64,000 nt of DNA from Cardinium endosymbiont cEper1 of Encarsia pergandiella (GCF_000304455.1 NC_018605.1:62035-126034), one strand, 5' to 3'. Shown: positions 47,525 through 57,469, numbered from the stretch's first letter. The notes: generated by a model from the sequence alone, not told the origin. Numbers and translations: made by a program.

Positions 47525-48406
47525 ATGATTAAGGCAAAAAAAGTACAAGCCTTTGGGCGACTTGTTGCGTGGTGGATAGGATGGGTAAGCCACCATCTAA
47601 CTTTTGCTACAACCCCTCATGCAAATCTAGGCCAGAAAAATGATTTTTTGGACAAAAACCAGTCATCCATTTTTCATATTGGTATAGTAACTTGGGCCAA
47701 GTGTACTAAAAAAGTCATTCAAGCACATTGGGCAGTTGGCAGCGAAATAGCGATTGGTCCTGTTGTAGAATGGAATCCCCTAAATGGAATAGGCCTTCAA
47801 ACCGGATTGTTTTATAGCTACAATTCTTTTTATACAGTAGATTTTTTACTGGATCGTAAACAGGAATGCAATCCAGATATATTTGCTTTTGGGCACCGTT
47901 GTATCAAAGTATTATCGGCTGCCTTATCGCGTCCATATCAAGGCTATACACTGCACATTGCTTGCGGTAATATAGAATTTCACGCAATAAGTATACCTCT
48001 GTTTTTACGATTGTATCCAGAAAAAAGTCGCAGATGGATATGCTACGGAGGACCTCGTTTAATATGTATGCTTCCTATTATAAAAAAAGCAGAATATTGT
48101 CCTATTCATGTTGATACTTCTCAGATCAAGGATATATTGTATAACAGATTAGAACAATGTCCTGGTTTAGGTGAAGAAGATAATCTACTCTATTCTATAG
48201 AAGAGATAATTCAGGATGTGTTATCGCAGTTACATGCTTCTATTCTTACCATTCATCCCAATAACGCAGGCCCTCAACCAATTAGGAATCAGCAGGTTAA
48301 TTGGAATTTAGTCTGGGATTTTGGCATTGAATTTAGAGGAAAATCTGGGTTGATACTAGGTATCAATGGCCTAGGCGTTGTGTTGGGTTACGAATTTTTA
48401 AAGTAA
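47525..48406 (+). CDS. Outer-membrane beta-barrel-type protein, copy 2
   Basis: Paralogue of the upstream gene with the same block order: AIGPVVEWNPLNGIGLQTGLFYSYN, FHAISIPLFLRLYP, ICYGGPRLICML and VWDFGIEFRGKSGLILGINGLGVVLGYEFLK. It has a signal-like N-terminus (MIKAKKVQAFGRLVAWWIGWVSHHLTFA). It is about 40 residues longer, largely in the middle (around 175-235). The 362-bp gap before it holds the hairpin at 47198-47243 and otherwise nothing recognised. Function unknown; a surface protein family is inferred. Confidence 0.65.
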   Translation: MIKAKKVQAFGRLVAWWIGWVSHHLTFATTPHANLGQKNDFLDKNQSSIFHIGIVTWAKCTKKVIQAHWAVGSEIAIGPVVEWNPLNGIGLQTGLFYSYNSFYTVDFLLDRKQECNPDIFAFGHRCIKVLSAALSRPYQGYTLHIACGNIEFHAISIPLFLRLYPEKSRRWICYGGPRLICMLPIIKKAEYCPIHVDTSQIKDILYNRLEQCPGLGEEDNLLYSIEEIIQDVLSQLHASILTIHPNNAGPQPIRNQQVNWNLVWDFGIEFRGKSGLILGINGLGVVLGYEFLK

Positions 48407-48463
48407 TCGGTTCTAATTTTTTTATATAAACTTTTTCAATTTGTTTACCTATATAAAAAACAG

Positions 48464-48492
48464 TTTTGAAAATAAAAAAAAATATATATTTG
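48464..48492 (+). promoter_or_regulatory. Possible Bacteroidota-type promoter upstream of rfbC
   Basis: -7 box TATATTTG (48485-48492) matches TAnnTTTG, with a TTTTG at 48464-48468 upstream. The 16-base spacer is shorter than the usual 19-21, so this is tentative. Transcription would start near 48498, about 22 bases before the rfbC ATG. Confidence 0.35.
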
Positions 48493-48520
48493 TAGTCTAC
48501 TCATACCCATTAGATAAGTT

Positions 48521-49069
48521 ATGCCATTAGAAGCACCATACCTTTCAGGCCTGTTACTATTTAAGCCTGATGTATTTTACGATGAAAGGGGCTATTTTTT
48601 TGAATCTTACCATCAAGAAAAATACAAAGCAATAGGCTTAGAGGCTGCTTTTGTACAAGAGAATCAATCTTTATCTAAAAAAGGAACCGTTCGTGGCCTC
48701 CATTATCAATTGGCGCCTTATGGACAAGCCAAATTGGTACGGGTGGTAGAGGGTGTTATATGGGATGTAGTAGTAGACTTACGTAAAAAAATGGATACTT
48801 TTGGCAAATGGCAAGGTTTTTTACTTTCTTCAGAAAACAACCATCAGCTTTTTGTACCGGTAGGTTGTGCGCATGGCTTTATAGCTTTAAGCAATAAGGC
48901 TATAGTAGCTTATAAGTGCGATGGCTATTATTGCCCAAATGCAGAAAAAGGCATTCATTTTAATGATCCCACATTAAATATTCCTTGGGAAGATTATGGG
49001 AAACCGGAAATTATTTCAGCAAAAGATGCCGCTTTACCCCTATTCCAAGAAGCAACCTATACCTTTTAG
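48521..49069 (+). CDS. rfbC: dTDP-4-dehydrorhamnose 3,5-epimerase
   Basis: Cupin-fold epimerase of the dTDP-rhamnose pathway. Motifs: FEYHQEKY-type N-terminus (FFESYHQEKYKA), FVQENQSLSKKGTVRGLHYQ (catalytic His), VRVVEGVIWDVVVDLRK and FVPVGCAHGFIALS. Length 182 is normal. rfbA, rfbB and rfbD are not adjacent in this window, so the rest of the pathway is elsewhere or lost; other sugars are possible. Confidence 0.92.
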   Translation: MPLEAPYLSGLLLFKPDVFYDERGYFFESYHQEKYKAIGLEAAFVQENQSLSKKGTVRGLHYQLAPYGQAKLVRVVEGVIWDVVVDLRKKMDTFGKWQGFLLSSENNHQLFVPVGCAHGFIALSNKAIVAYKCDGYYCPNAEKGIHFNDPTLNIPWEDYGKPEIISAKDAALPLFQEATYTF

Positions 49070-49090
49070 CAAACTATTGGCCTACATAGA

Positions 49091-50086
49091 CTATGTAATC
49101 TGGGTTAAATCTGGATATAAATTAGTACCATTAGTACATGAACCTTGAGATAGATTTGGCTCATTTGTATGATCGAATGCTTTCTTTTCTTGCTTTTTTT
49201 GCTTTTTTTGAATGACTTTTTTCAAATATTTTATTTCATATTCTCGTATTGCAATGCTTATAGAAATAATTTTAATTACGCTTTCTGTATCAAAAAGAAA
49301 GGTTTGATCTAAAGATATTGCATGCTTTGTTTGCTCTAAAATGGCTTTTTTATGTTCTGATTTTTTTAGCTTTTCTTCAAGAAAATCTAACTGTTTTCCA
49401 TTTATTTTCAACAAAAATATTTTTTTTGGTTTTAGACACCTAAGTTCTGCTAAACAAAGTGTGAGATATTGATACTTACATGTTGGATGCTTTAATGCAT
49501 CTTTTAAATCATTTGGATTGCATATAGGTTTTAAACCTATATTAGCATTAGATGAAGTACCAAAAGTTGGGACATTACCAAACTGATGACTCTCGTATGG
49601 AGGAGGCGGCGAATCAGGAGCAAAAGTAGTTGAGGAAAAGTTATATGAATCAGGCTGTTGACTATACTCAGAAGTAAAGCACTGATTATTAGATGAATAG
49701 ATTTCTTCATCCCACCATTGACAAGGAGCGCTTGGATTTTGACTTCCTTCGTTTACTTCTTGTCGTAAAAGATTTATTTCTGCTTCTAGCACTTGTTCTG
49801 CTTCTACTAACTCTTGTATATTGTCCTCCTCTTCTTCCTCTTCTTCTTCCTTTTTTTCTTCTTGGCTAAGTGAACCTGAAAGACCTTTAACAGATGGCAG
49901 CGCATTAGATGTAGTTTCACCTGCTGTTACTTTTTCAGCCTGTAGGGCTGTGGGTTCTGTTACTATATTGATATTGGTTAGATTAGAGGGGTGGCGTTTA
50001 CACCCAGTGGCTACAACTGTTATATAAAACATAACAGATAAATAGCATATGATAACTTTCTGTAATAAAATGTGCTGCATGATCAT
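49091..50086 (-). CDS. Acidic lipoprotein of unknown function
   Basis: 331 residues. Lipobox-like VVATGC (C29) after a hydrophobic signal (11-27). Then a Ser/Thr-rich, acidic region with a poly-Glu run (about 75-90), a Pro/Ser/Gln-rich segment (about 115-190) and a helical C-terminal part (ILEQTKHAISLDQTFLF, IREYEIKYLKKVIQKKQKKQEKKAF). No catalytic motif or known domain is recognised. Low-complexity acidic plus lipidated N-terminus suggests a surface-exposed protein. Convergent with rfbC. Start could also be 50080. Confidence 0.6.
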   Translation of the reverse strand: MIMQHILLQKVIICYLSVMFYITVVATGCKRHPSNLTNINIVTEPTALQAEKVTAGETTSNALPSVKGLSGSLSQEEKKEEEEEEEEDNIQELVEAEQVLEAEINLLRQEVNEGSQNPSAPCQWWDEEIYSSNNQCFTSEYSQQPDSYNFSSTTFAPDSPPPPYESHQFGNVPTFGTSSNANIGLKPICNPNDLKDALKHPTCKYQYLTLCLAELRCLKPKKIFLLKINGKQLDFLEEKLKKSEHKKAILEQTKHAISLDQTFLFDTESVIKIISISIAIREYEIKYLKKVIQKKQKKQEKKAFDHTNEPNLSQGSCTNGTNLYPDLTQIT

Positions 50087-50581
50087 AACTTTGTAAAGTA
50101 ATGGTAAAAAATATATACTTATTTTTATCTTTATTTTTAGTAGTATTGTATTAATGTTGAATAAACATATGCACCTTTATGCTGAATTAAGTTATTTGTT
50201 GTTTACAATAACAACGCCTTAAAAATAGAACTTTGCTATATAAGGCACATACATCAATAAAACCGTAGAAAATATTTGAAAAGCGTCGAGAACGCTTTTG
50301 GCATGCTGCTGTTTTTTTCAAAAATATATTTGTTTGTGTTATGTGATGTAATATGATGGCTATAATAAAATAACCAACGTAATTAATATAAAAAAAATAT
50401 AAAAAATATGCTAAAGGAAAAATAAACGTAGTGCTGCTTGAATATACTATTGCTTTTAGGTATTTTTTATCATATAAAATAAATAATCAAATAACCCATA
50501 CAAATGACTATATAAATTGATTATCAATACTAAATAATAATATGAATTTTAAACAAACTTTTTGGGACTAGGGACGTTTGA
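50087..50581. other. AT-rich spacer, nothing recognised
   Basis: 495 bp between the acidic lipoprotein and the DMT transporter gene. It is very AT-rich with short A/T tracts; no ORF, RNA gene or strong inverted repeat was found. It follows the end of the eamA-trxB unit. Confidence 0.4.
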
Positions 50582-51433
50582 TTAGCGATTTTGGTAGTAT
50601 AAGATAAAGCAAGTAGAAGAAACAATAATGGCTGCTCCTAAGAAAGCACTTAAGGTGGGCCACTCTTGAAAAAAAAGATAGCCGAGTAAGATAGAAAGGA
50701 CCCATTCTGTATACTTCATAGGTGCTAAGGAAGCTACTTTTGATTGCTGAAAAGCTTTTAATAAAAAATAAAGAATTAAATTACTACCAATGCCCAGTAT
50801 ACTTAAAAAACATAGTTCAAATAAGGTAGGTACTTTCCAATAGTAGCAAGCTACTGGTAACATACAACAAGAGGCGATCAAATTAGAGAAAAAAAGCATG
50901 GAAAGGATAGGCTCATATGCAATATATTTTTTATTTATAATGTCTAATGAGGCAAAAACAACAGTTGCGAGGATGCACGATAAAGCAGCACTATTATAGG
51001 TAGTAGGACGCAATATTAAGGCCATCCCTACACATGTGCATAAGGTAGCCATCCATATGGGCCAATCCACGACCTCTTTAAGAAAGATTCTTGCTAAGAT
51101 AAGCACAAAAATAGGATTGGTAAATCCTATTACCGTTGCGCTACTGATGGTCATTTTGGTTAGGCTATAGGCATATAGCCCCATTCCAATCGATAAAAAT
51201 AGACCACGAAAAATATGTAGGGGCAAGCGTTGTGTCTTGAAAGCGTCTTTCCCCTTATAGTACATAATAGGTAGTAATACCAAGCTACCCAATATAAACC
51301 GAAAGAAGCAAACTTGACAAGAAGATAGCTCTGTAATGAGCAATTTGGTTACCAAATCATTCAAACAACTTGCAAATATACTAAGCAACAACCAAAATAA
51401 TGATTGTACGTAAGTGTTTTTCGAAAGGAACAT
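50582..51433 (-). CDS. DMT-superfamily (EamA) transporter, possible S-adenosylmethionine or metabolite importer
   Basis: 283 residues with about ten transmembrane helices and the two-fold EamA repeat: first half FFRFILGSLVLLPI ... SSATVIGFTNPIFVLILARIFLKE, second half FFSNLIASCC ... APMKYTEWVLSILLGYLFFQEWP. The layout resembles the EamA carriers used by Rickettsia-type symbionts to import S-adenosylmethionine. That substrate is only an analogy. The ATG overlaps the trxB stop (TAATG), so the two are coupled. Confidence 0.8.
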   Translation of the reverse strand: MFLSKNTYVQSLFWLLLSIFASCLNDLVTKLLITELSSCQVCFFRFILGSLVLLPIMYYKGKDAFKTQRLPLHIFRGLFLSIGMGLYAYSLTKMTISSATVIGFTNPIFVLILARIFLKEVVDWPIWMATLCTCVGMALILRPTTYNSAALSCILATVVFASLDIINKKYIAYEPILSMLFFSNLIASCCMLPVACYYWKVPTLFELCFLSILGIGSNLILYFLLKAFQQSKVASLAPMKYTEWVLSILLGYLFFQEWPTLSAFLGAAIIVSSTCFILYYQNR

Positions 51434-52383
51434 TAATTGATTTCTTTTAAAAAATCTTCACTTGTTTCCTTTAGAAAACGTTCCGCATCTAGTGCAGCCA
51501 TACAACCGGTTCCAGCAGCTGTGACAGCTTGTCTATAATAAGGGTCTTGAATATCTCCAGCCGCAAAAACGCCAGGAATATTGGTTTGCGTAGTGCCTGG
51601 TTTTGTTTGAATGTAACCTTGCTTATCTACCTCTATACAAGGTACAAAGGGCAAAGTATTGGGTTGATGGCCTATCGCAACAAATAAACCAGTAGCCTCT
51701 ATAAGGATAATGGTCCTAGATAGGGTGTGCATAGTTTCTACTGCTTCTATAGATTCTTGGCCTATTATATCTTTAACTTCTGTATGAAATGAAACTTGAA
51801 TATTGGATCTTTTAAAAATACGTTCTTGCATAATTTTACTAGCACGCATGTGGCCTTTACGCACTAATAAATGTACTTTTTGGCAAAGGTTCGCTAAATA
51901 AAGGGATTCTTCTGCAGCGGTATCTCCTCCACCAACTACTACAACCGTTTTACCTTTAAAAAAGAAACCGTCACAAATGGCACAGGCAGAGACACCTCTG
52001 CCATATAGCCGCTTTTCTGCAGGTAAACCCAACCATTTTGCAGATGCACCCGCAGCAATAATAACAGATTGAGCCAACACACTTGCACCGCTATCTAGTG
52101 TCAAACGGCGTGGATAGGTAGCAAAATCTACTTGGGTAATGGTACCCGTTTTAACTACAGTGCCAAATCGTTCTGCTTGGGCTTGAAAATCTTCCATCAT
52201 AGCAGGACCGGCTATACCATTTCTATAGCCAGGATAATTCTCTACCTCTCCTGTGATCGTTAATTGACCACCTGGATTAGGGCCTTGATATAGAACCGGA
52301 TGTAGGCCCGCCCGAGCAGCATAGATGGCAGCTGTATAACCCGCTGGACCGCCTCCAATAATAACCAGTTGTATAGGAGACAT
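51433..52383 (-). CDS. trxB: Thioredoxin reductase
   Basis: FAD/NADPH flavoprotein that reduces thioredoxin. Two dinucleotide-binding motifs (GGGPAGYTAAIYAARAG; VVGGGDTAAEESLYLAN), the redox CAICDG disulfide and the distal FAAGDIQDPYYRQAVTAAGTGCMAALDA block are present. Length 316 is normal. It lies 40 bp after rpoD and overlaps the downstream EamA transporter. Confidence 0.97.
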   Translation of the reverse strand: MSPIQLVIIGGGPAGYTAAIYAARAGLHPVLYQGPNPGGQLTITGEVENYPGYRNGIAGPAMMEDFQAQAERFGTVVKTGTITQVDFATYPRRLTLDSGASVLAQSVIIAAGASAKWLGLPAEKRLYGRGVSACAICDGFFFKGKTVVVVGGGDTAAEESLYLANLCQKVHLLVRKGHMRASKIMQERIFKRSNIQVSFHTEVKDIIGQESIEAVETMHTLSRTIILIEATGLFVAIGHQPNTLPFVPCIEVDKQGYIQTKPGTTQTNIPGVFAAGDIQDPYYRQAVTAAGTGCMAALDAERFLKETSEDFLKEIN

Positions 52384-52423
52384 TTGTTGTGTATATGATA
52401 TAGATTAAACAATATTTACGCCA

Positions 52424-53287
52424 TCATCCTAGGTAGCACTTGAGTGTTTCACTACTAACTGCAGCCTTTAGCTTTTTAATACCTTTTTCTTTTACTTGGC
52501 GTACACGCTCTCGGGTTAGGCCAAAGCGAGCGCCTATTTCTTCTAGGGTCAGTATTTCTGTATTGTTTAGACCAAAATAATAGCAGAGTACATCACGTTC
52601 TCTAGGCGTAAGTACAGCCAATGAACGTTGGATTTCTTTACACAAAGAATCATTGATTAATTCACTATCTGGCTTTTTTTCTACATCGCTTTCCAATACA
52701 TCTAATAAGCTGTTTTCTTCACCCTGTAGAAAGGGGGCATCTACAGAAATATGCCTTCCTGCAACTTTTAAAGCACCACGGACTTCTTCTGGATCAATTT
52801 CTAAAAATTCAGCCAATTCCTCAACCGTTGGTTCTCTTTCATACTTTTGCTCCAATCGAGAAAAAGTTCTAGAAATTTTACTAAGTGAGCTAATCCGATT
52901 CAATGGCAAACGTACAATTCTAGCCTGTTCAGCTAGTGCTTGCAATATAGATTGTCTAATCCACCAAACGGCATAAGAGATAAACTTAAATCCTCTCTTT
53001 TCGTCAAAACGCTGAGCAGATTTAATTAAACCAAGATTACCTTCATTAATCAAATCACTCAAAGATAATCCTTGATTTTGATACTGCTTAGCGACAGAAA
53101 CTACAAATCGAAGATTGGCCTTAGTCAGTCTTTCAAAAGCTTCCCTATCCCCCATTCTAATTTTCTTGGAAAGCTCAACCTCTTCATCAGCACTAAGTAA
53201 TGGAACCCTACCAATTTCCTGAAGGTATTTATCTAAGGACTGGCTTTCACGATTTGTAATTTGCTTACTTATCTTTAGTTGTCTCAT
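52424..53287 (-). CDS. rpoD: Primary RNA polymerase sigma factor (Bacteroidota RpoD)
   Basis: 287-residue sigma-70 with regions 1.2 ([27 protein letters not shown]), 2.1-2.4 ([54 protein letters not shown]), 3 and the 4.2 helix-turn-helix ([29 protein letters not shown]). It lacks region 1.1, as is normal for the Bacteroidota housekeeping sigma. The Bacteroidota-type promoter upstream of rpsL is the kind this sigma would use. Confidence 0.95.
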   Translation of the reverse strand: MRQLKISKQITNRESQSLDKYLQEIGRVPLLSADEEVELSKKIRMGDREAFERLTKANLRFVVSVAKQYQNQGLSLSDLINEGNLGLIKSAQRFDEKRGFKFISYAVWWIRQSILQALAEQARIVRLPLNRISSLSKISRTFSRLEQKYEREPTVEELAEFLEIDPEEVRGALKVAGRHISVDAPFLQGEENSLLDVLESDVEKKPDSELINDSLCKEIQRSLAVLTPRERDVLCYYFGLNNTEILTLEEIGARFGLTRERVRQVKEKGIKKLKAAVSSETLKCYLG

Positions 53288-53332
53288 AGTTTACTAAATT
53301 AAATAAATGTAAAATTATATTAATGCCATCTA

Positions 53333-55486
53333 CTACCCACCAGCTGCTATCGCATCAGGAGAGAGCAATACCTTACGTGACAATCTATATTTGCCTGTTT
53401 TAGGATCTAGCCCAATAAGTTTTACCTGTAGCTCTTCTCCGATTTCTAATACTTTTTCTAAATTTTCAATGCGTTCTAATCGAACTTCTGAAACATGTAA
53501 AAATCCATCTTTCCCAGGCATAAATTCTACAAATGCACCGTAGTTTAGCACAGACTTAACCTTACCCACATATACTTCACCAATAGAGGGCTTAGCGGTA
53601 ATTGTTTTTATTTTACCAACCGCGTTTTGCAACATTTCTTGATTTGTAGCAAATATAGTAACAATTCCTTTATAGCCTTTTTCAACAATATCTATATTGG
53701 TATAAGTCTCTTTTTGAATTTCTTGTATGACCTTTCCTCCTGGTCCAATGATGGCACCAATCATCTCTTTTTCAATTTCTATAGTAACAATTTTAGGAGC
53801 ATGTGGCTTGCTGTTTGGACGCGCTATGGCTATGGTTTCTTCCATTTTTTGCAGGATATACAACCTACCTTCTTTAGCTTGATGGAGCGCTTTTTCTAGC
53901 ATTTCATATGAAATACCAGCGACTTTTATATCCATTTGGCATGCTGTAATCCCTTGTTGGGTACCTGCTACCTTAAAATCCATATCACCAACGCTATCTT
54001 CATCTCCTAGAATATCAGATAAAACAGCAAAACGTCCTGTAGTGGGATCTGTAATCATTCCCATGGCAATCCCTGCAACAGCTGCTTTAGTAGGAATCCC
54101 TGCATCCATTAGGGCCAATGAACCGGCACAAACGGTAGCCATAGAAGAAGAGCCATTTGATTCAAGAATATCTGATACCACACGTATAGTATACAAGTTT
54201 TCTTTATCAGGAGGTAAAACGGCTTTTAATGCACGCATGGCTAAATTTCCATGGCCTATTTCTCGACGAGAAGGCCCTCTATTCGGCTTAACTTCTCCAG
54301 TAGAGAAGCCAGGGAAATTATAATGAAGCATAAAACGATTATAGCCATCTTCCATAGCTCTGTCAATGATTTGCTCATCAAACTTGCTGCCAAGCGTAAC
54401 GGTAGTCAGGGATTGTGTTTCACCTCTTGTAAAGAGGGCAGAACCATGTGCAGATGGCAAGTAATCTATTTCAGATTCGATCGATCTAATTTGATCCAAT
54501 CGGCGGCCATCTAAACGTATGCTTTCATTTAAAATAAGTGCTCGAATAGCGTGATTTTGGAGTTCAAGTAGAAAGTCTTTTTGCTGATCAACAGAGGTTT
54601 CCTGACCATTTTGGTCCTGCATCAGTGCGGAACTGTAACGATGTGTTACCGCCATAAAAGCCTCTTTACGCAAAGTTTTGGAAGGGATATGTTGTTTGGC
54701 AACAGCATACATATCAGCATAAATGGCTTCACGTAACGCAGGTTCACAAACTAGGGTAGTAGGTAGATCGCTGGCCGTATCGGTCTTTTTTTCGATACCA
54801 ACAGCTGCCATAAGCTCCCGCTGCACTTGACAATGTAGCTTAATGGCATCATGGGCGAAACGCATGGCTGCTATCATATCTGCTTCTTGCACTTCATCCA
54901 TTTCTCCCTCTACCATAAGTATACTATCATCAGTAGCAGCCACCATAAGGTTCATATCCGCTTTTTCAAGTAAACTAGGTGGTGGATTGATTAAAAAAAT
55001 ACCATCTACACGGGCCACACGTACCTCTGAAATAGGCCCATTGAATGGAATAGAAGAAACAGATAAAGCAGAAGAAGCTGCTAAAGCAGCAAGTGCATCT
55101 GGTAAAATAGTTTCATCCGCAGATATTAAGGATATATTTACTTGAATTTCACTGTTAATTTTTTTTGAAAAAAGAGGACGAATGGCACGATCGACCAACC
55201 TAGCAATTAAAATTTCATGATCTCCTAGCCTACCTTCCCGTTTTAGAAAGCCTCCAGGTATTTTACCAGAAGCAGCAAATTTTTCCTGGTAATCTACAGA
55301 AAGAGGTAAAAAATTATAAGCCTCTTCTTCTGCAGCTGCTTTAGCTACCACAGTAGCTAAAATCAACGCATTACCCATTCGGACCACAACAGAACCGTTG
55401 GACTGCATGGCTAATTTTCCCGTTTCTATAGTAATCACCCGATTATCTGGCAATTTGATTGTTTTTGAAATTAATTTTCTGAGCAT
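53333..55486 (-). CDS. pnp: Polyribonucleotide nucleotidyltransferase (PNPase)
   Basis: Phosphorolytic 3'-5' exoribonuclease in RNA turnover. Two RNase PH-like cores (first about 10-220; second about 315-540, with HYNFPGFSTGEVKPNRGPSRREIGHG), an alpha-helical linker, KH domain (IGAIIGPGGKVIQEIQKET) and S1 domain (VYVGKVKSVLNYGAFVEFMPGKDGFLHVSE). Length 717 is normal. It lies 171 bp downstream of rpsO on the same strand, the common rpsO-pnp order. Confidence 0.97.
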   Translation of the reverse strand: MLRKLISKTIKLPDNRVITIETGKLAMQSNGSVVVRMGNALILATVVAKAAAEEEAYNFLPLSVDYQEKFAASGKIPGGFLKREGRLGDHEILIARLVDRAIRPLFSKKINSEIQVNISLISADETILPDALAALAASSALSVSSIPFNGPISEVRVARVDGIFLINPPPSLLEKADMNLMVAATDDSILMVEGEMDEVQEADMIAAMRFAHDAIKLHCQVQRELMAAVGIEKKTDTASDLPTTLVCEPALREAIYADMYAVAKQHIPSKTLRKEAFMAVTHRYSSALMQDQNGQETSVDQQKDFLLELQNHAIRALILNESIRLDGRRLDQIRSIESEIDYLPSAHGSALFTRGETQSLTTVTLGSKFDEQIIDRAMEDGYNRFMLHYNFPGFSTGEVKPNRGPSRREIGHGNLAMRALKAVLPPDKENLYTIRVVSDILESNGSSSMATVCAGSLALMDAGIPTKAAVAGIAMGMITDPTTGRFAVLSDILGDEDSVGDMDFKVAGTQQGITACQMDIKVAGISYEMLEKALHQAKEGRLYILQKMEETIAIARPNSKPHAPKIVTIEIEKEMIGAIIGPGGKVIQEIQKETYTNIDIVEKGYKGIVTIFATNQEMLQNAVGKIKTITAKPSIGEVYVGKVKSVLNYGAFVEFMPGKDGFLHVSEVRLERIENLEKVLEIGEELQVKLIGLDPKTGKYRLSRKVLLSPDAIAAGG

Positions 55487-55657
55487 ATAGGTACAATGGA
55501 GTGATGATATACAACGGCATCAAATGGATTAGAACACAGGAAAAATATACCACAAAGCTTTTTCTTCAGAATTTTATGAGTAAAAATGTAAATAGAAGCA
55601 GCTTTAAAAAAAGCAAATACTATATCTAAACTATATCTGAAAATAGTAGAAAAACAA

Positions 55658-55984
55658 CTACTTTCTTAAGCCAAGGCTGTTAATAATAGCTCTATAGCGG
55701 CTTAGGTCTTCTTTTTTAAGATAGGCTAATAATCTTTTTCGCTTACCTACTAACTTCAAAAGACCTAACTTTGCAGCATGATCTTTCTTTTTAACACTTA
55801 GATGATCTGTTAAGTGTTTGATTCTATATGTAAATAGTGCAATCTGTGATTCTGAAGAACCACTGTCTTGTTCAGATTTTTTAAATCCAAAGGTTCTAAA
55901 AAGATCGCCTTTGCCTGAGTTGTCGAAGGTAAAAGTTTTTAAAATATCTTCTTTGTTTTCTTTATTTTGGTTGGTTAATTTCAT
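55658..55984 (-). CDS. rpsO: 30S ribosomal protein S15 with an N-terminal extension
   Basis: 16S-binding protein, with the core block SGSSESQIALFTYRIKHLTDHLSVKKKDHAAKLGLLKLVGKRKRLLAYLKKEDLSRYRAII. The protein is 108 residues instead of the usual 89, the extra part being at the N-terminus (MKLTNQNKENKEDILKTFTFDNSGKGDL). The minus-strand TAAATTTG at 56052-56059 resembles a Bacteroidota -7 box about 65 bases upstream, but a -33 partner is not clear. Confidence 0.93.
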   Translation of the reverse strand: MKLTNQNKENKEDILKTFTFDNSGKGDLFRTFGFKKSEQDSGSSESQIALFTYRIKHLTDHLSVKKKDHAAKLGLLKLVGKRKRLLAYLKKEDLSRYRAIINSLGLRK

Positions 55985-56122
55985 AATATTATTGCAATAA
56001 ATTTAAAGTTAGCCTAACTAAAGTAAATTTAGTTATAAAGTCGTTCATTGGCAAATTTAAACTGGATGTATATCCATTACTGTATGGACTAGTTCTTTCA
56101 AAACAAGATAGAAAAATAAGCT

Positions 56123-57463
56123 TTATAATGAGCCTCTTTTTTTAAGCAAGGATGGCCAGCTACCCAATAAATTGGATCCTTTTGTATGTACTTTTTTCAT
56201 CATTTTACAGATCATATCAAACTGTTTAAGTAATTGATTAACCTCTTGGATTGTTTTTCCGCTACCACGTGCAATACGTTCACGACGACTTTGATCAATA
56301 ATATGGGGATTTCTTCTTTCTTTAACAGTCATAGAGGCTATGATTACCTTACAATTTTTAAATAGATCATCCTCTAAAGGTAGAGCTGGCACCGCTTTTC
56401 CTAGACCAGGTAACATGGCAACCATTTCTTTGATACTTCCTATTTTTTCAATTTTTTGAATTTGTTTATCTAAATCTTCTAAATTAAACTGATTGGTTTT
56501 TATCTTTTGTTGCAAACTACGCTGTTGTGTTTCATTATACACTGCTTCTGCACGTTCTACAAAGGAGATCACATCACCCATGCCCAGAATACGACTGGCC
56601 ATACGATCTGGATGAAAAAGATCTAAGTCTTGCATTTTTTCACCTGTACTGATAAACTTAATAGGTTTATGTACTACACTACGAATAGATAGTGCAGCAC
56701 CTCCACGGGCATCTCCATCTAATTTGGTGAGTACTACTCCATCAAAATTAAGTTTTTCATTAAAAACTTGTGCAGTGGTAACAGCGTCTTGACCGGCCAT
56801 AGCGTCTACTACAAAAAGTGTCTCAGAAGGGGTCAAGCGTTCTTTAAGCATACAGATCTCTTGCATCATTTCTTCATCAGTAGTCAAGCGACCTGCGGTA
56901 TCTACAATCACTAGATCAAGTGCTTTACTTTTGGCTTCTTTAATAGCATTTTGGGCAACCGTATAGGGGTTTCGTTCTAATGGCTCTGTATAAACGCTTA
57001 TATTAAGTTGTACACCTAATGTTTTAAGTTGGTCAACTGCTGCCGGTCTATAGAGATCGCAAGCTACTAAGAGGGGGTTTTTATTTTTTTTTTGGTAGTA
57101 ATATCCCAACTTACCTACCAAAGTTGTTTTGCCGGCTCCTTGCAGTCCGGCTACAAGTATAACAGCTGGATGGCCCGTGAGGCGAACTTCAGTATGTATA
57201 CCTCCCATTAAATCTGTTAAAGCATCTTGGACCAGTTTTGTAAAGAGCTGACCTGGTGAAACAGATGTAATGACATTGGTTCCAATTGCTTTTTGCTTAA
57301 TAGCATCTGTGACTTGCTTGGCTACTTTGTAATGCACATCTGCTTGAACCAAGCTTCTACGGATTTCTTTTATAGTAGCAGCAATGTTTATTTCTGTAAT
57401 ACGACCTTGTCCTTTTAAGGACTTAATCGCCTTTTCTAGATTTGCACTAAGACTCTGAAACAT
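56123..57463 (-). CDS. ffh: Signal recognition particle protein Ffh
   Basis: SRP54-type GTPase for co-translational targeting to the inner membrane. N domain (1-85), G domain with G1 AGLQGAGKTTLVGKL, DTAGR (G3) and TKLDGDARGG (G4), followed by a Met-containing M domain (SIKEMVAMLPGLG, RRERIARGSGKTIQEVNQLLKQFDMICKMMKK). Length 446 is normal. It lies six bases after the M16 peptidase gene on the same strand. Confidence 0.97.
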   Translation of the reverse strand: MFQSLSANLEKAIKSLKGQGRITEINIAATIKEIRRSLVQADVHYKVAKQVTDAIKQKAIGTNVITSVSPGQLFTKLVQDALTDLMGGIHTEVRLTGHPAVILVAGLQGAGKTTLVGKLGYYYQKKNKNPLLVACDLYRPAAVDQLKTLGVQLNISVYTEPLERNPYTVAQNAIKEAKSKALDLVIVDTAGRLTTDEEMMQEICMLKERLTPSETLFVVDAMAGQDAVTTAQVFNEKLNFDGVVLTKLDGDARGGAALSIRSVVHKPIKFISTGEKMQDLDLFHPDRMASRILGMGDVISFVERAEAVYNETQQRSLQQKIKTNQFNLEDLDKQIQKIEKIGSIKEMVAMLPGLGKAVPALPLEDDLFKNCKVIIASMTVKERRNPHIIDQSRRERIARGSGKTIQEVNQLLKQFDMICKMMKKVHTKGSNLLGSWPSLLKKRGSL

Positions 57464-57469
57464 ATTATT

